Assembly (NCBI GenBank): GCA_949130495.1
Contig: CASBWL010000040.1
Coordinates: 3,152,674-3,216,673 of the forward strand
Reading direction: 5' to 3'
Length of the DNA: 64,000 nt
DNA from: Sambucus nigra
Lineage: Eukaryota; Streptophyta; Magnoliopsida; Dipsacales; Adoxaceae
Under the pieces are notes generated by a model that saw only the letters and a list, made by a program, of their open reading frames with translations, searched no databases and had not been told where the DNA came from. The position numbers and the translations under genes were made by a program. Positions 44,560 through 55,777 of the stretch are shown in pieces (within the stretch, counting starts at the first letter, position 1; each line of letters opens with the position of its first letter).

Positions 44560-45415
44560 CCTAAGTCGAATTCTTGCTGATGCAGAATCATGATACACTA
44601 TGGTGGAGAGACATTGTCTTGCCCTACTGTTTGTAACACAAAATCTTAAAACATCACTTTCATGCATTTCCTGTTCACTTAACTCGTTGTGACCCCATTC
44701 ATTATTTCTTGAATTATTTAGATAGGATAATTGGTCTGATGGTTTTCAATTATTTCCTAGTATGACATCAGGTGTGTCACTCCTAAAGCAATTAAAAGTC
44801 CAGAATTTGTATATTTGATGGCATATTTTCCAAGTGAAAAGCATGAACCTCCCAATAAAGAAATCTTTGGAGATGATTTACAAGAAATAAAATGCATAGA
44901 AGAGCTAGAGGAGTGAAGTATGGAGTTTGGTGGCTCATCAATTGTCATTTATGGGGGAGTTGGAATCATCTTGACAAAAGGGGAGTCAAGACTCCACATC
45001 CCTTTTCAACTGAGATTCCCATTTTCTAGTAATGACCGTATATGAGAGACTGATTCTCGGATTGTTGGAAGCATTTCAATGAGGCATCAAGATACTCACA
45101 ATCAAAGGTGATCCGAACCTGGCTATCAAGCTGGTCGATGGAAAATTCTCATTTAAACGCATTGCCTTGGCCCATATAGAATTGTAGTCCAACACTTGCT
45201 AAATCAATTAATTATTTCAACTTGGAACAACACCCACAAGCATTCAACAAGTATCTTATGCACTGGAAAATCCAACATCAAGAAAATTTAGCAACCATAA
45301 TAGAAATCCCCGAAGATGAAACTTCCTCAACATTTATAATCCTGATAAGGACAGCCCAATGTCCGTACTTGAAATTGTGATCCCTGAAGATCACCCTATA
45401 CCTTTTCTTTATTGA
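44560..45415 (+). pseudogene. C1: RNase H and second RNase H (aRH)
   Basis: Two RNase H remnants. The first reads LKHHFHAFPVHLTRCDPIHY (about 44650-44710). The second (aRH) reads SMEFGGSSIVIYGGVGIILT (44918-44980; the usual FDGAS is FGGSS, so the Asp is lost), FQLRFPFSSNDR, LGLLEAFQ, LTIKGDPNLAIKLVDGKFSF (the usual GDS is GDP) and ends SVLEIVIPEDHPI. The last 280 bases are matched by 51232-51510. Confidence 0.7.
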
Positions 45416-45770
45416 TAGCCTTTCTACTCAAGGATAAGTCCAAGAAAACACTTCCCATTCTCTTGGAATTATCATTAAGAGTGACTTTTACCTAACGAGA
45501 AGCCTCAAGATCTTTCTTCCATACTTCAATTTTGGTTCCAACCTTCTCACGAACTTCCAAACTCTCGCAAAGATCAGTACAAAATTTTATGACTTTAAAT
45601 AAGCTTCTCAGTCAAAGAAACTTTATCTTCCTTGAGTCGAATCACTAATGCCTCATTCTCCTTGAAAGTAACAAACCCCTTTCCAAGCATCAACACCTTT
45701 ATAGTCAACCTTTTATTTTTCTTTTGAATTTTTAAGGACTCGGGGTAAAATTCACAATAAGCGGACTAGA

Positions 45771-46032
45771 GATCACCTTCATTGATATTTCCATTACTGA
45801 AATCATCAATATTTTCACTGTCTTGTGAATGTATGGATGCACATAAAGTCCAGAGCGTCATGTAGAAAATTATCATCATTAGAATGAGGCATGCTAGAGT
45901 TACTGACGTGACTAGCTATCACCTTTATTGATATCCCCATCACTGAAATCATCAATATTTTCACTGTTTTGTGAATGGATAGACATAGAGTCCATAGTGT
46001 CATGTGGAAGATTGTCATAATTAGAATGAGAC
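45771..46032 (-). repeat. Tandem duplication of about 147 bp in the gag remnant
   Basis: Units begin near 45771 and 45918 with ATCACCTTYATTGATAT and share TGAAATCATCAATATTTTCA and GTCATGTRGAARATTRTCAT. The second unit is cut at 46032 by the gypsy insertion and resumes after 49000 (CATACTAGAGTTACTGAC). 147 bp is 49 codons, so the duplication would keep frame in the acidic part of gag. Confidence 0.78.
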
Positions 46033-46321
46033 TGACGTAAATAATGCCAAATGGGAGCAAGAAAAGATATTTCTTTCTCTATTCACAAGCTCACAAAATT
46101 CAGGAAGGACTCAAATGAACCTACAAAGGGGTATTTAAAGGGAGAAGGTTGTTTGACCACTAAGCTAAGTGCCTACTTACAATTGTGGCCCTAAGGCCAA
46201 ATAACCTTCCCACCTCTAAATACAAAAGAAAAGGAAAAAAATACAATGAATGCTTAAAATACAAGAAATACTATAAAGAACTAAAATGATAAAATGATGA
46301 TTACGTCCCTAATTCACATAA
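46033..46321 (-). repeat. 3' LTR of the short-LTR gypsy element
   Basis: Plus strand TGACGTAAATAATG to AATTCACATAA (the TG of the minus-strand start is mutated to TT). Minus-strand TTTAAATACC box at about 46131-46140. Gene-free. Confidence 0.85.
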
Positions 46322-46333
46322 CTCTCCCCCTTG
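46322..46333 (-). other. PPT of the short-LTR gypsy element
   Basis: Plus strand CTCTCCCCCTTG next to the LTR end, so AAGGGGGAGAG on the minus strand, preceded by the gypsy PPT context GAGGATGAACTC. Confidence 0.82.
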
Positions 46334-46379
46334 AAAGAGTTCATCCTCGAACTCAAAGGAGATGGTCGTTCGTATTACC

Positions 46380-48613
46380 GTAAAAGATCATCGCAATAGC
46401 TGGATAAGGGGGTATATCCAGTGCTTCCTCACTGTAGTCGGGTTCCTAGAAACAAAGAGAGCTCGATGGCGAGGGAGAGAACAATCAGAGGCGCGATGGC
46501 CCATCATCCCGTAATTGTAGCATTTGAAGCTACCTAATGAGTAGGAGAAGGAGTAGTAACCGTGGAAGTAGGAGGAGCAGTGGTGGAAGGAGAGATAATA
46601 GGTGCAGAAGTCACTAGTGCTGGAGTAGGCATGGAGAGGCTACGTGGTGGAGGGGCAGTCTAGTGGAAGGAATTCACCTTGGTCGCATACTCCACTGCCT
46701 TGGCAAAGTAGGTGACCTCATGCAAAGCAATATCGCGTTGGATGTAGCCCTGAAGACCATGAATGTGATGGATAATGCGCTGCTTATCACTCTCGACAAG
46801 GTGGGCACGACTATATAAAAGCTAAAATGGCTCGATGTTGTCCAAATTGGTGGAGTTGTGGCGAAGGGACTGAACTCAAAGAAATAAGTCATGCTCATAA
46901 GTGGAGGGAATGAAATAGGACATCAATTGTGTGCGGATCTCGGACCAAGACTGGATGGGGGAAAACCCCTTAATGGAATGACGCTGCTCCAAGTCATTCC
47001 ACCATACACTAACGTAGCACTGAAACTTTGTTGCTGCTAGGAGAACACATCTACGACCCTTCAACCGTTTATACTCAAAAATCCTATCCATGGCGGCAAC
47101 TTAATCAACCACTACATCAGACTGTTGGTGACCATAAAATATGCTAACATCCACTCTGATATTACCCTGCATACTCCGTGAAAGTAACTACAGGTCCAAC
47201 TGAGTGATGGCATCACTACCCTGGAGAGCTAGGGTATCCTCATCAATATCATCATCTCCTGGCGGAGGGTCAGTAATTAAGGCACGTCATGGTTTCCCCT
47301 GAGGTAGTGGATGAGGAGGATCAGGAGTGGGTGGGTGAGCTGAGGCGGAAGGAGTAGTAGTGTGAGGTGGTAGAGTCTCACGAGGTGGGGAAGGAGGAGG
47401 TAGGGTAACTAATGGTTGGCGGTAGGGACATTGATTCGTTTGGTGTCCCTTTTGGTGGCAAACAAAGCAATGGCGCTTAGAGATGGGGACATAAGGGGTC
47501 ACCTTAGGGTTGAGGGAATCAAAGGGGGAATAATCCATGCACCACTAGGTAGTATGGGGTGGCTCAAACTAAGGAGTGGAATGGGGACGGGGGGAAGTGG
47601 TGGAGGGCATTGGGGTGGGACGAGAGTAAGGGGTGGGGGAAATGGGTAGAGGGTAACTAATGGTGCGTGGATACATCTGATGGTGGAGGGGGAGGAATAG
47701 GTTGTGGTGGTGAATTTCTTAAGGATGTGGGGATTTTTTTTTGGTTTGGGGTTTAATATTAGGACTTAGGTGTGTGTAGGGTTCATTAAAAATGGGTAAT
47801 GACATTAAGGGCTGAATTTGGGTTATTTTTAACCTTTGGCATGATGGATGTAAAGGATCATCTCGGTGAGAGTCGCAGAGTGTGTTTCCATCATTGAATG
47901 TGGTCTTTGTGTACAAATGGGGGAAAGAAGGGTCGGACCAAGTTCTTGTGACAGAGAAGGTGCATGTGGACTCTTTTGGGCTGCCTCGGGTCTGTTTTGA
48001 GGGTTGATCATGCTGGACGACTCGACTAGGGCAATCACCAATGGGATTGGGACCGTTTGGTCCAGAATATAGGTTTCCTGAGAGGTTGGGGAGGATTTAT
48101 AGTGGATTTATGTTGCCCTGGGGTATCGGTGTTAGGGTCAGGGGTGTCGAAGGGTGCGTAAGAAGGTTTCGAGGGCAGGGAAGGATCAATCGGGTTGTTA
48201 GGGTTTGTCTACAGGTAGCGAGTGCAGGCGGTTTTGGGTAGGGTCAGGCTTGGAGCAGCGACGGGGGTGGTTGAGGGAAGAGGGAGAGCTTTTGGGTCTG
48301 CCTGAGTGTGTATTTTGAGTTTTTTTTCGACAGGTGGGGGTGGTGTTGCAGTGGTTGTTTGGGCAGTGACTGTTGTTGGAATGATTAAGGTATTAGAGTT
48401 TAATGAGCTAGTGTTTTGTTGGGGTAGGGGTGTAAAATGGGTTGATCTTGGAGAACAAGGGTTAGGGCTTTGAGATGTCACTAGTGCGGTGTGAGGGTGG
48501 TCCGTGGTTGTTGCCGATGAAGAACTACGGTCATCCATCGCATCAACTCGGGTCGTCAATCGATTGAGGGCCTCAAGAATTTGGTTGAAAGGGTTTACGT
48601 CGGAGGAGTCCAT
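46380..48613 (-). pseudogene. Gypsy gag with an extra N-terminal zinc knuckle, broken
   Basis: Read on the minus strand from 48613: MDSSDVNPFNQILEALNRLT, then a long Pro/Thr/Ser-rich segment to about 47640. A CCHC knuckle CFVCHQKGHQTNQC (47469-47428) follows, then a Pro-rich stretch. The capsid comes next (MDRIFEYKRLKGRRCVLLAA, SVWWNDLEQRHS, LMSYFIPSTYEHDLFL; 47091-46878, continuing KAVEYATKV). A second Pro-rich stretch leads to a nucleocapsid knuckle in the usual place (46522-46481; CYNYGMMGHRASDC, second Cys changed to Tyr). A knuckle upstream of the capsid is unusual, because gypsy gag normally has it only after the capsid. Stops at several points. Confidence 0.78.
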
Positions 48614-48693
48614 CCTTTCTTGAACCCATCGTGATGTTGTCTATGCATTTTTCTTTTAAAACAACAGCAACAACAACTATGTTGAGTGATGAG

Positions 48694-48705
48694 GCTCTAA
48701 TACTA
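48694..48705 (-). other. Degenerate primer binding site of the short-LTR gypsy element
   Basis: Plus strand GCTCTAATACTA, two changes from the GCTCTGATACCA complement of the tRNA-Met site, two bases from the LTR. Confidence 0.75.
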
Positions 48706-48707
48706 AT

Positions 48708-48995
48708 TGACATAAATAACGCCAAATGGGAGCAAGAAAACATATTTCTCTCTCTATTCACAATCTCTCAAAATTCAGGAATGACTCAAATGAGCCTACA
48801 AAGGGGTATTTAAAGGGGAAGTTTACTTGGCCACTCAGTTGAGTGCCTAATTACAATTATGCCGCTAAGGCCAAATAACCTTCCTACCTCTAAATACAAA
48901 AGAAAAGGAAAAAACACAATGAATGCTCAAAATAGGAGAAATACTAAAAAGAACTAAAAAAAATAAAACGGTGATTACGTCCTTCATTCACATCA
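48708..48995 (-). repeat. 5' LTR of the short-LTR gypsy element
   Basis: 288 bp, TGACATAAATAACG to TTCACATCA (TGATGTGAAT on the minus strand), collinear with 46033-46321 at roughly 85-90 percent by eye. Confidence 0.85.
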
Positions 48996-50041
48996 GATAC
49001 ATACTAGAGTTACTGACCTTACTAGCAGTGAAGTTGCGTTCAAGAGATGAACAGGTACCTAATTCATTTGACTCGACATCATTGTCTCTTAGAGTGGCAC
49101 TCTAAACAACTTGGTTTTTGCACGACCTCTTTCTTAGAGTTATAATTCTTATTTCTCTTAAAATCGCGATCTTTGAAATTCTTTCGTGCCTTATTATACT
49201 TTTTTTTCTCAAATTTTTGTTTATTAAATATAGAATTATGTATCTCAAACTTGAGAATTTTTTTAGTGAATAAGGTCATGTCGTCATGATCAAAGTTAGA
49301 CTCGTCAGACTCGGACATCTCCTACTTTTGAGCTTATAAGGTAATGCCCTTATCTTTCTTATTCCTAGATTAAGGAAACATGTCCAGTTCGTCGGGTTGA
49401 AGATCACCAACAAGATCTTAACGTCTTATTGTGTCGGTGTTCCCTAACGAATTCAAGGCAGTGACTTTCAGGTTAAACCTTTCAGGTAAGAATCTTAGGA
49501 TTTTCTTCACAACTCGAGTTTCGGGAATTATTTCTCCCAGATAGAATGATGAGATTACCTTGATTTGAGAAAGCAAAAAATTCATCAAAAGTTTCTCTCT
49601 CATTCATACGTATGGTTTCAAATTGGGTTGTTAGATTTTAAAGCTGGGAAGCTTTCACGGCATTGGTTCCTTCATGCATAAGTTGGAGTTTTTCCCTAGC
49701 ATCCTTACCCATTTCATATGTCATGATTCGACGAAACTCCTTAGCTGGGTCTGCACTAAACAAAGCATTGAGATCACGGGACTTATAATTGAAAAATTTA
49801 TGTTCATACTCGCTCTAACTCTCAACCGGTTTAGGGACACTAAGCTCTCATACAGTTATTGTGGGTAAAATCCACCCTTTAACTACCGCCATCCACACTC
49901 TCTCATCTATAAACTTGAGTGCAAATTTCATACGGGATTTCCAATATGTTTAATTTGACCCATCAAGCTTTGGTGACCTAGTTATTGAATCCATAAAAAA
50001 TCTCCAAGGAAAAAACATGCCTATGTAACATATGAACACCC

Positions 50042-50053
50042 ACTCTGATACCA
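50042..50053 (-). other. Primer binding site of the old copia remnant
   Basis: Plus strand ACTCTGATACCA, one base from the GCTCTGATACCA complement of initiator tRNA-Met, between gag and the LTR. Confidence 0.8.
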
Positions 50054-50064
50054 ATTAAAACAAC

Positions 50065-51231
50065 TGATGCTGTACTTAAGAATCAGTTAATTAAATAATT
50101 ACTCGGATTGCAAAATACAATGTAAGCCATTCTAGACAGGCTTGCTAATTCATTACCAATTTTAATATTGATTAACTGAATTACTAAGTTTGCATGAAAT
50201 ATTGGTTTTGATAAGAACAAGTATAATGAAATAATATGGCAATGTAAGAGCGAAACCCAACTGGAAAATCCTCGGAGGGCCATGCCTGGATAAATTCACT
50301 AGAATTAAGGTTTTACAAAAGATACAAAATACTTACGACACTTGACTCCTCTATCCTATGCTAATGAATGTATTCACATCTCCTCTTATAGTAACCATGC
50401 AATCCAACAATATCTTCACAGCAACTCTATGCTTCAAAACCTTCGATAATTTCAACCATCACCCAGAGTGCAGAATCCACCACATAATCCAAGATATATG
50501 AAGAAAGGATTTTGTGGGTTTGAAATATGAAAACTAGTTCATGAATGATCAAAGATAAATGGAAAGGTTTTTCCTACATGAAATTCGACTTTAAAATACA
50601 TGAAAAGGCATTATTAAAAATTGTTCCCACTTATAAAAGAATAAATCTAAGTTAATGGGGTAGTGGTAGAGTGAGGGGAAAATGGAAAAAAAATCAATTT
50701 TATTTTATAATGCGCCGACTCATTTGAACGACTTTGCATCTCGTTCGAATGAGAGGCCTTGTCTCGTTCGAACAACTATCTAACGAGTGTTCGAACGAGT
50801 TGAGATTATACGAAAAATGACCTCGTTAGAAGCTCGTTGGAACGAGATATCCAACGAAATTCCACAGGTAATAGGTTTTACGAAAATTTACCTCGTTGGA
50901 TATCTCGTTCGAGTGAGATATATACCTCGTTCGAACGATCTTAGAAATTGCTTAGTACAATGTTGAAAAAAATTCTTTTGTTTTTTTCAAAATCATTTTA
51001 ACAAATTTTAAAGCCCAAAAAGGTCTTTCTCCAATTATCAAAAGGGATATGTATACCTTCGGGAATGAGAAAGCAGCAAGATGAAACTTTGAACGTGCCT
51101 TGCAAACCAACGGCCACTTACTTATCTTTAATATTAGGCTCGAGTATACGACACCTAAACAACCTACGTATTCTGACCAACGAAATAAGCCAATACTACA
51201 AATCGACTCGATATGGAAATTTGTTCTTACT
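50065..51231 (-). repeat. LTR of the old copia remnant
   Basis: The plus-strand right end GGAAATTTGTTCTTACT (51215-51231) matches GGAAATTTGTGTCCTTACA of the younger LTRs. Inside are a weathered CGTTCGAACGA array (50723-50940) and a TGTATACCTTCGGGA segment aligning with TCATACCTTGGGAGC of the relatives. The left end, near TGATGC at 50065, is approximate. ORFs at 50952-51265 are shadows. Confidence 0.75.
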
Positions 51232-53000
51232 GTCATCAAGAAGGTCGATGGAGAATATTCATTGACACATATTTCTTTGGCCCCTTGTAGAACTATAATC
51301 CAACACTTTCTAAATCAATTCGTTTATGTCAACTTGGAACAACAACCACGAGAATTAAACAAGTATTCTAATTCACTAGCAAATCCAACAACCAGAAGCA
51401 AAATCTCCGAAGGCGAAACTTCTACAACATTCACAATCCTTAGAAGGACAGTGCCAATGACGGTACTTGAAGTTGTAGTCCCTGAAGACTCACGCGATTG
51501 ACGAGACCCCATTTTGAAACACCTGTTGAATGTCCATTCCACCGGTGAACTTCTAATTCCAAAGAAGACCTTATAAGACTTCCACAACTTAGAGGGCACA
51601 CTATACCATCGATGTGGAGAAGTAATAATTGCACGTGTTCGAGAAAAAAAAGGATAAAAAACGTTTGGAGGAAATTCATACAAAACATTGTGGCTCCAAT
51701 GATATTTCTCCGTAGAAAGAATCCAATGAGCTGGTTACTACAGGCCCTCAGTTACTAAAATGATGGTGCAATAGTTCAGTAACAATGTGAGCAATGCCAA
51801 GAAACCCCAAAATAGGAAGTTCACATTCTTAGTAATATACCTACCGATAGACAGGCAGCTAGTTCTCTCTGAAAATTAGCTAGACGATACGTGCGAATAG
51901 AAGGAAAACGTTTTTAAAAGGTGTGTAACCAGCAATTAATGATGTGCCTACTGGGAGAAGATGTTCAATAAGTAATTAAAAAGTGCCATGAACCAGTGCA
52001 TATCGGAAGGAATAAACTTTATGAAGAACTTGATCACTTGGGTTACTACTGGCCTACTATGGAGGCCGATTGTAGCGACTTTGTCATAAGCTATCAACCA
52101 TATCAAACACATGGAAATTTGATACATGCTTCAAGTGTTCCTTTACCAACATTGTTAAATCCATATCGATTTCATACCTGGGCATTTGAACTAGTTGGAA
52201 AGATCACGCCCAACTCTAAGGGGAAGTTTGGATTTTAGTTGCCAAAAAATTATTCACAAAATAGGTAGAGGCCATTGCCCTTTGGAATGTTACCAAAATA
52301 ATTTTAGCAAGGTTCATTAGGAAATATATGCTGCTTTGGAATTTCTTAGATCATCATCACCGATAATGGCACCCCTTTTAAGAATAATGAGATCAAAGCC
52401 CTAATATTAAAATACAACATAGAGCATCGAAGTTCCACAATCTCATATCCTAATGATAATGGGCAGGTAGAGGCAATAAAAAATAAACTTGTCACTATAC
52501 TCACTAAGATGAGAGAATATTATGAGAGGAGAATTTCTTGGGGCTTAGGGTGACAAGATTGATCTCATTTTATGGTCTTACCGGATACCATAATGCAAGC
52601 CCATTGGCTTCTCACCGTTTTCACTTGTTTATAGGGAAGACGCAATCCTTTTCTTTAAATTAGCAGTATTCTTGGCAAGATTGGTTTTGAAAAACAAACT
52701 CATTCTTGAGTTACGCGCCACTCAATTCAAAATTCTAGACAAATGAAGAGATGTGGCATAAAGGAATTTCCAAGTTTACTCAGGCCAATTGGCACGAGCT
52801 AACGATGTCAGGTTAAAATTGAGGGAGGTTAAAATCATATATTTGGTGTTGAAAACAACTCAACATGTCATCCAAGGAAGATCGACATAAAAATTAGCCC
52901 CTAATTAGGAGGGACCATTTATCATTCAAGAAATATCCCAAACAAGATTTTGTAAAATTTCAAAAGTATATTTGGAGGACCTCATTTCCATAAATTGTAA
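51232..53000 (+). pseudogene. Tat-like fragment C2: aRH tail and integrase
   Basis: Starts inside the aRH domain (VIKKVDGEYSLTHISLAP, SVLEVVVPED style ending near 51500). Integrase follows: zinc-binding part HIGRNKLYEELDHLGYYWPT, where both Cys of the expected CxxC are Tyr-type changes (YQPYQ); core FHTWAFELVGKITPNS, where the first catalytic Asp is Glu; IIITDNGTPFKNNEIK (second Asp); YPNDNGQVEAIKNKLVTIL (Glu kept). Later VLPDTIMQ and a broken C-terminal part run to about 53000. Stops and frameshifts are frequent from 52240 on. The lost Cys and Asp make it non-functional. Confidence 0.78.
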
Positions 53001-53184
53001 GTGGTTAAAATAGTATTTTCATAAGTTATAATTGAGAATAGCGAACAGTCGTTGGTCACCTTTTTTTGTAAAAAAATAGTCACATTGTTATCATTTAATG
53101 AAATACACTATCGTATGAGGATTCAACCCCCTTTGTATATGCTTGTATGTCACATTTGATATTTGATAAATTGATATACAATTG

Positions 53185-53400
53185 TTATTAGGAAAGGCAT
53201 AACCACATTTACATTTACAATCGGATTTTCACAACCACAATGAGATTGGCATAACCACATGAACAATCACAAGTTAGGGGGAAGGCATAACCACATTTAC
53301 AATCAGAATCGGAAAGGCACAACCGCAATGAGACTGGCATAACCACATGAACAATCACAAGTTGTTATGGAAAGGCATAACCATATTTAAAATTTGATAG
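53185..53400 (+). repeat. Minisatellite of about 88-93 bp units downstream of C2
   Basis: Two full units and a partial third share AAGGCATAACCACATTTACA, GGCATAACCACATGAACAAT and CACAAGTT. Tandem repeats between pol and the 3' LTR are common in Tat elements, so this may be the 3' region of C2. No 3' LTR is found after it. Confidence 0.8.
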
Positions 53401-54560
53401 GAACAATCATATATTTATGCATTTATACCTTAATATATAATATACATATAAAATACATTAATATCTAATTATAATAAATTAAAATCATATATCTACATGT
53501 ATACAAAATTATGTATATTTATATCTTATTAAATTGTATAGTATACTAATATTTATATGATAATTAATATTATCAATACATGCATGGTACTTATATATAG
53601 TTTTATACATGTAGTATGCATGTATTTAATATTATCACTGTACTAAATAATATGATCATTTCATGTATTTATATGCAATATCATAGTATATGCATATATA
53701 CATATATATGTATATATTTATGTATGTATGTACATATACATTTTATGTGTATCTATATAGATAGTCAAAATTTTATACTTATTCATGCATGTATGTATAC
53801 ATTTATGTATCATGCATATATGAAAGTTTCATGTATGCAATCCTGGATTTTGTTCAGGGGAGCCTAAATTTCGAGTGGTGCCGGAGGTTTGGGGGTGGGA
53901 GCTCCCGAGGCGATTTTTTTGGGGTTAATTAAAGTTTAAATCGAGTTTTATATAAATTTTTGGCTAGTTTAGCTAATTTTAACGGTTAAATTGAAATTCG
54001 AGTTTAAATTGAGTCGATTTTTTTTGGGTCAATTTTACTTTAATTTGAGTTTAATACATATTATTAAGATATTATGCCTAAACTTTATTGATAAATATTA
54101 ACATATTGTCTAACACAATATTTAACTAATCAAACCTTGTTCTTACGAATATTAACAAAAACAATGAACTGAAAATACGTTATTATGACTAAAAATATAA
54201 TTAACATTTATTTGGCACAAATACACAATTAACAATATTCTGTCTAAATTATTTGCCTAAATAATTTGTAAAACATTAAAAATGAACACCTTTAATATTA
54301 GAAAAATGGACAGAAGCAACATTCCAATCTCAAAAATTATAGCAACATTCAAATCTCAAAATAACCGGACATCAGATAAATCACTCAAGTCAAATATTAT
54401 GAACAACAAAAATGAGATTTAAAAAAAAAACTCCTTACCTTTAGAGATAGCTGACATGAGCAGAGTAGCATCATGTTTAGAACTTGGAAGAAAAGAGATA
54501 ATGTCACAATAGCAGGGGATGATCGACTTTAGAGAGGGAATGGACGACACAATAAGGGGC
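53401..54560. other. AT-rich gene-free stretch
   Basis: 53400-53830 is very AT-rich with TATATG/TACATA runs and simple-repeat character; the ORF at 53616-53867 is low-complexity. 53842-54050 contains repeated phrases such as TTTTTTTGGG and AAATTGAGTTTAA. Nothing recognised as a gene to 54560. Confidence 0.5.
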
Positions 54561-54567
54561 GGGGGCC

Positions 54568-55125
54568 ACTAACCAAAACTGGCGAATGGTCACGGCCAAA
54601 ATCCCTAACCAAGACTGTGGGTCGTGACCATTTCGAATGCGACCAATTTTGTGGGTTGCGGACCAAGTCCATGACCAATCGAGGGTCACAGCTCTAAGGG
54701 GTCACGACAGATGGCCATGGACTTGGGATGTGATCCACGTCGCGATGGAAAAAAATGGTCACTGACAAAGTCTGTGACCCCCAATTATGACGAAAAATGG
54801 TCGTGGCTAAAGTTCGTGACCCCCACCATGACGAAAAGAAATGGGGAAAAATTGTCGTGGCCCAAGTCCATGACCCCAGCTATGACAAAAAATAGTCGCG
54901 GCCAAAGTCCATGACCCCCGCCACGACAAAAAAAAGGAAAAATTGGTCACGGTAAAAGTTCGTGACCCCTAACCGTGACAAAATATTGTTGCGGCCAAAG
55001 TCTGTGACCCATACCGCGACCATTTTTTACAATTTTTTTCATCGCAGTGTGGGTCACGGACTTTGGCTGTGACCATTTTTCATCACGGTTGGGGGTCATG
55101 GACTTGGGCTGCGACCATTTTTATG
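54568..55125 (+). mobile_element. CACTA-like subterminal repeat block
   Basis: Starts CACTAACCAAAACTGG, then many copies of a motif related to GGTCACGGCCAAAGTCCGTG with ACCCCC, spaced 45-60 bp, to about 55020. Two further copies in inverted orientation follow (55035-55125), giving an imperfect hairpin around 54978-55075. CACTA (En/Spm-type) transposons have short repeats in both orientations just inside CACTA termini, so this may be one end. The motif recurs at 63930-64000. The matching TAGTG end and a transposase are not visible, so the call is tentative. Confidence 0.4.
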
Positions 55126-55777
55126 CGCAACGGAAAAATTTAAAATATTCATGGACAAAGTTCATTACCATATTTAACTATAAAAAATAGGTTTTTGGAG
55201 TCCAATCCTAAATTTGGGGGTCCCGTGACTGCGCGACTGGTTGCTACGGGTGACATTCGATGCGCATGAGGTGTTACAAATATTCTGTTATTGGCAAAAC
55301 AACAAAAAAATCACAAATTATGAATCGGGAATGTTGTTAATAATCTAATATACATACAAACTTAAAAATAGTATACGTCTTAATAATTCACAAACCAAAA
55401 AAAAATTGGGCAGAGTTTCCTCTGTTTTCTGTACATTCCAAACCCTGTTAATATAAAACTTTCTTACTATAAAGCCCACGTGGCCATAAAATTTAACAAT
55501 CAAATTCTAAAAGCCCGCACGACCATAAAAATAAACAATAAAATAATAAAAGCCCGCGGCCATAACACATAAAAACATAATCCTGGATTTCAACAACATT
55601 ATATAAACAATCTTCATGTTGTAAACCATTGTCATCTTCATGTGTTCCATGTGCATAAAAGATAACGATACAATGTTATCCTGCAAAAAATAGGATATAA
55701 AAAAGAAATGATATCAGTAAGCAAGTAGTTTTAAAAAAAATAGTATTTAAACTGAAAAGTTGCATATATGTGTTATA
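55126..55777. other. Gene-free stretch with one degenerate satellite monomer
   Basis: 55205-55270 (GGTCCCGTGACTGCGCGACT, later GAGGTGTTAC) resembles a decayed monomer of the adjacent array. 55460-55580 repeats AAAGCCC[AG]CG..GGCCATAA three times. No gene seen. Confidence 0.55.

Larger units (their letters stand above)
42441..45415 (+). mobile_element. Tat-like Ty3/gypsy fragment C1 (gag to aRH)
   Basis: Decayed gag, RT, RNase H and aRH follow in the normal gypsy order. The left end is cut by the copia remnant, and the right end stops within or just after aRH at about 45415, where copia gag on the other strand begins. The reading frame is broken dozens of times. It overlaps in content with fragment C2 (51232 onward). 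Confidence 0.72.
46033..48995 (-). mobile_element. Gag-only gypsy element with short LTRs, minus strand, 2963 bp
   Basis: LTRs of about 289 bp (46033-46321 and 48708-48995) flank a 2.4 kb internal region with a degenerate PBS, one gag and a PPT. There is no room for, and no trace of, pol. Target duplication: GAGAC (46028-46032) against GATAC (48996-49000), inside the copia gag. The LTR start TGATGTGAAT and the PPT context (GAGGATGAACTC, then TTTCAAGGGGGAGAG) are those of a Ty3 chromovirus-type element. Stops in gag show it is old. Confidence 0.85.
45416..49994 (-). pseudogene. Copia gag (UBN2 type), broken, with nested insertion
   Basis: Start at 49994 (MDSITRSPKLDGSN), then RMKFALKFIDERVWMAVVKG, SRDLNALFSADPAKEFRRIM, TTQFETIRMNERETFDEFF, VVKKILRFLPERFNLKVTAL and LVGDLQPDELDMFP, all matching the intact gag at 25589. 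A Lys/Asn-rich stretch (49318-49079) ends in CLECHSK, a knuckle remnant. Then come an acidic region with a tandem duplication, the nested gypsy element, and coiled-coil sequence (KVSLTEKL, ESLEVREKVGTKIEVWKKDL). It is cut at 45416. It has several stops and frameshifts and is not functional. Confidence 0.8.
45416..51231 (-). mobile_element. Old Sirevirus-like copia remnant, minus strand, hosting a gypsy element
   Basis: On the minus strand: 5' LTR (51231-about 50065), PBS, and a long gag (49994 down to 45416) interrupted by the gypsy element 46033-48995. The gag and the palindrome-bearing LTR are related to the families at 14669 and 23903. The 3' end, including any 3' LTR, is missing at 45416, so whether it had pol cannot be told. 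Its decay is stronger than that of the other copia copies. Confidence 0.78.

Noticed and set aside
51324..51688. Minus-strand ORFs of 119 and 82 codons
   Set aside because: They are shadows of the plus-strand aRH and integrase linker of C2.
53616..53867. 83-codon ORF in AT-rich DNA
   Set aside because: Low-complexity Tyr/Ile/Met-rich translation of TATA/TGTA repeats.
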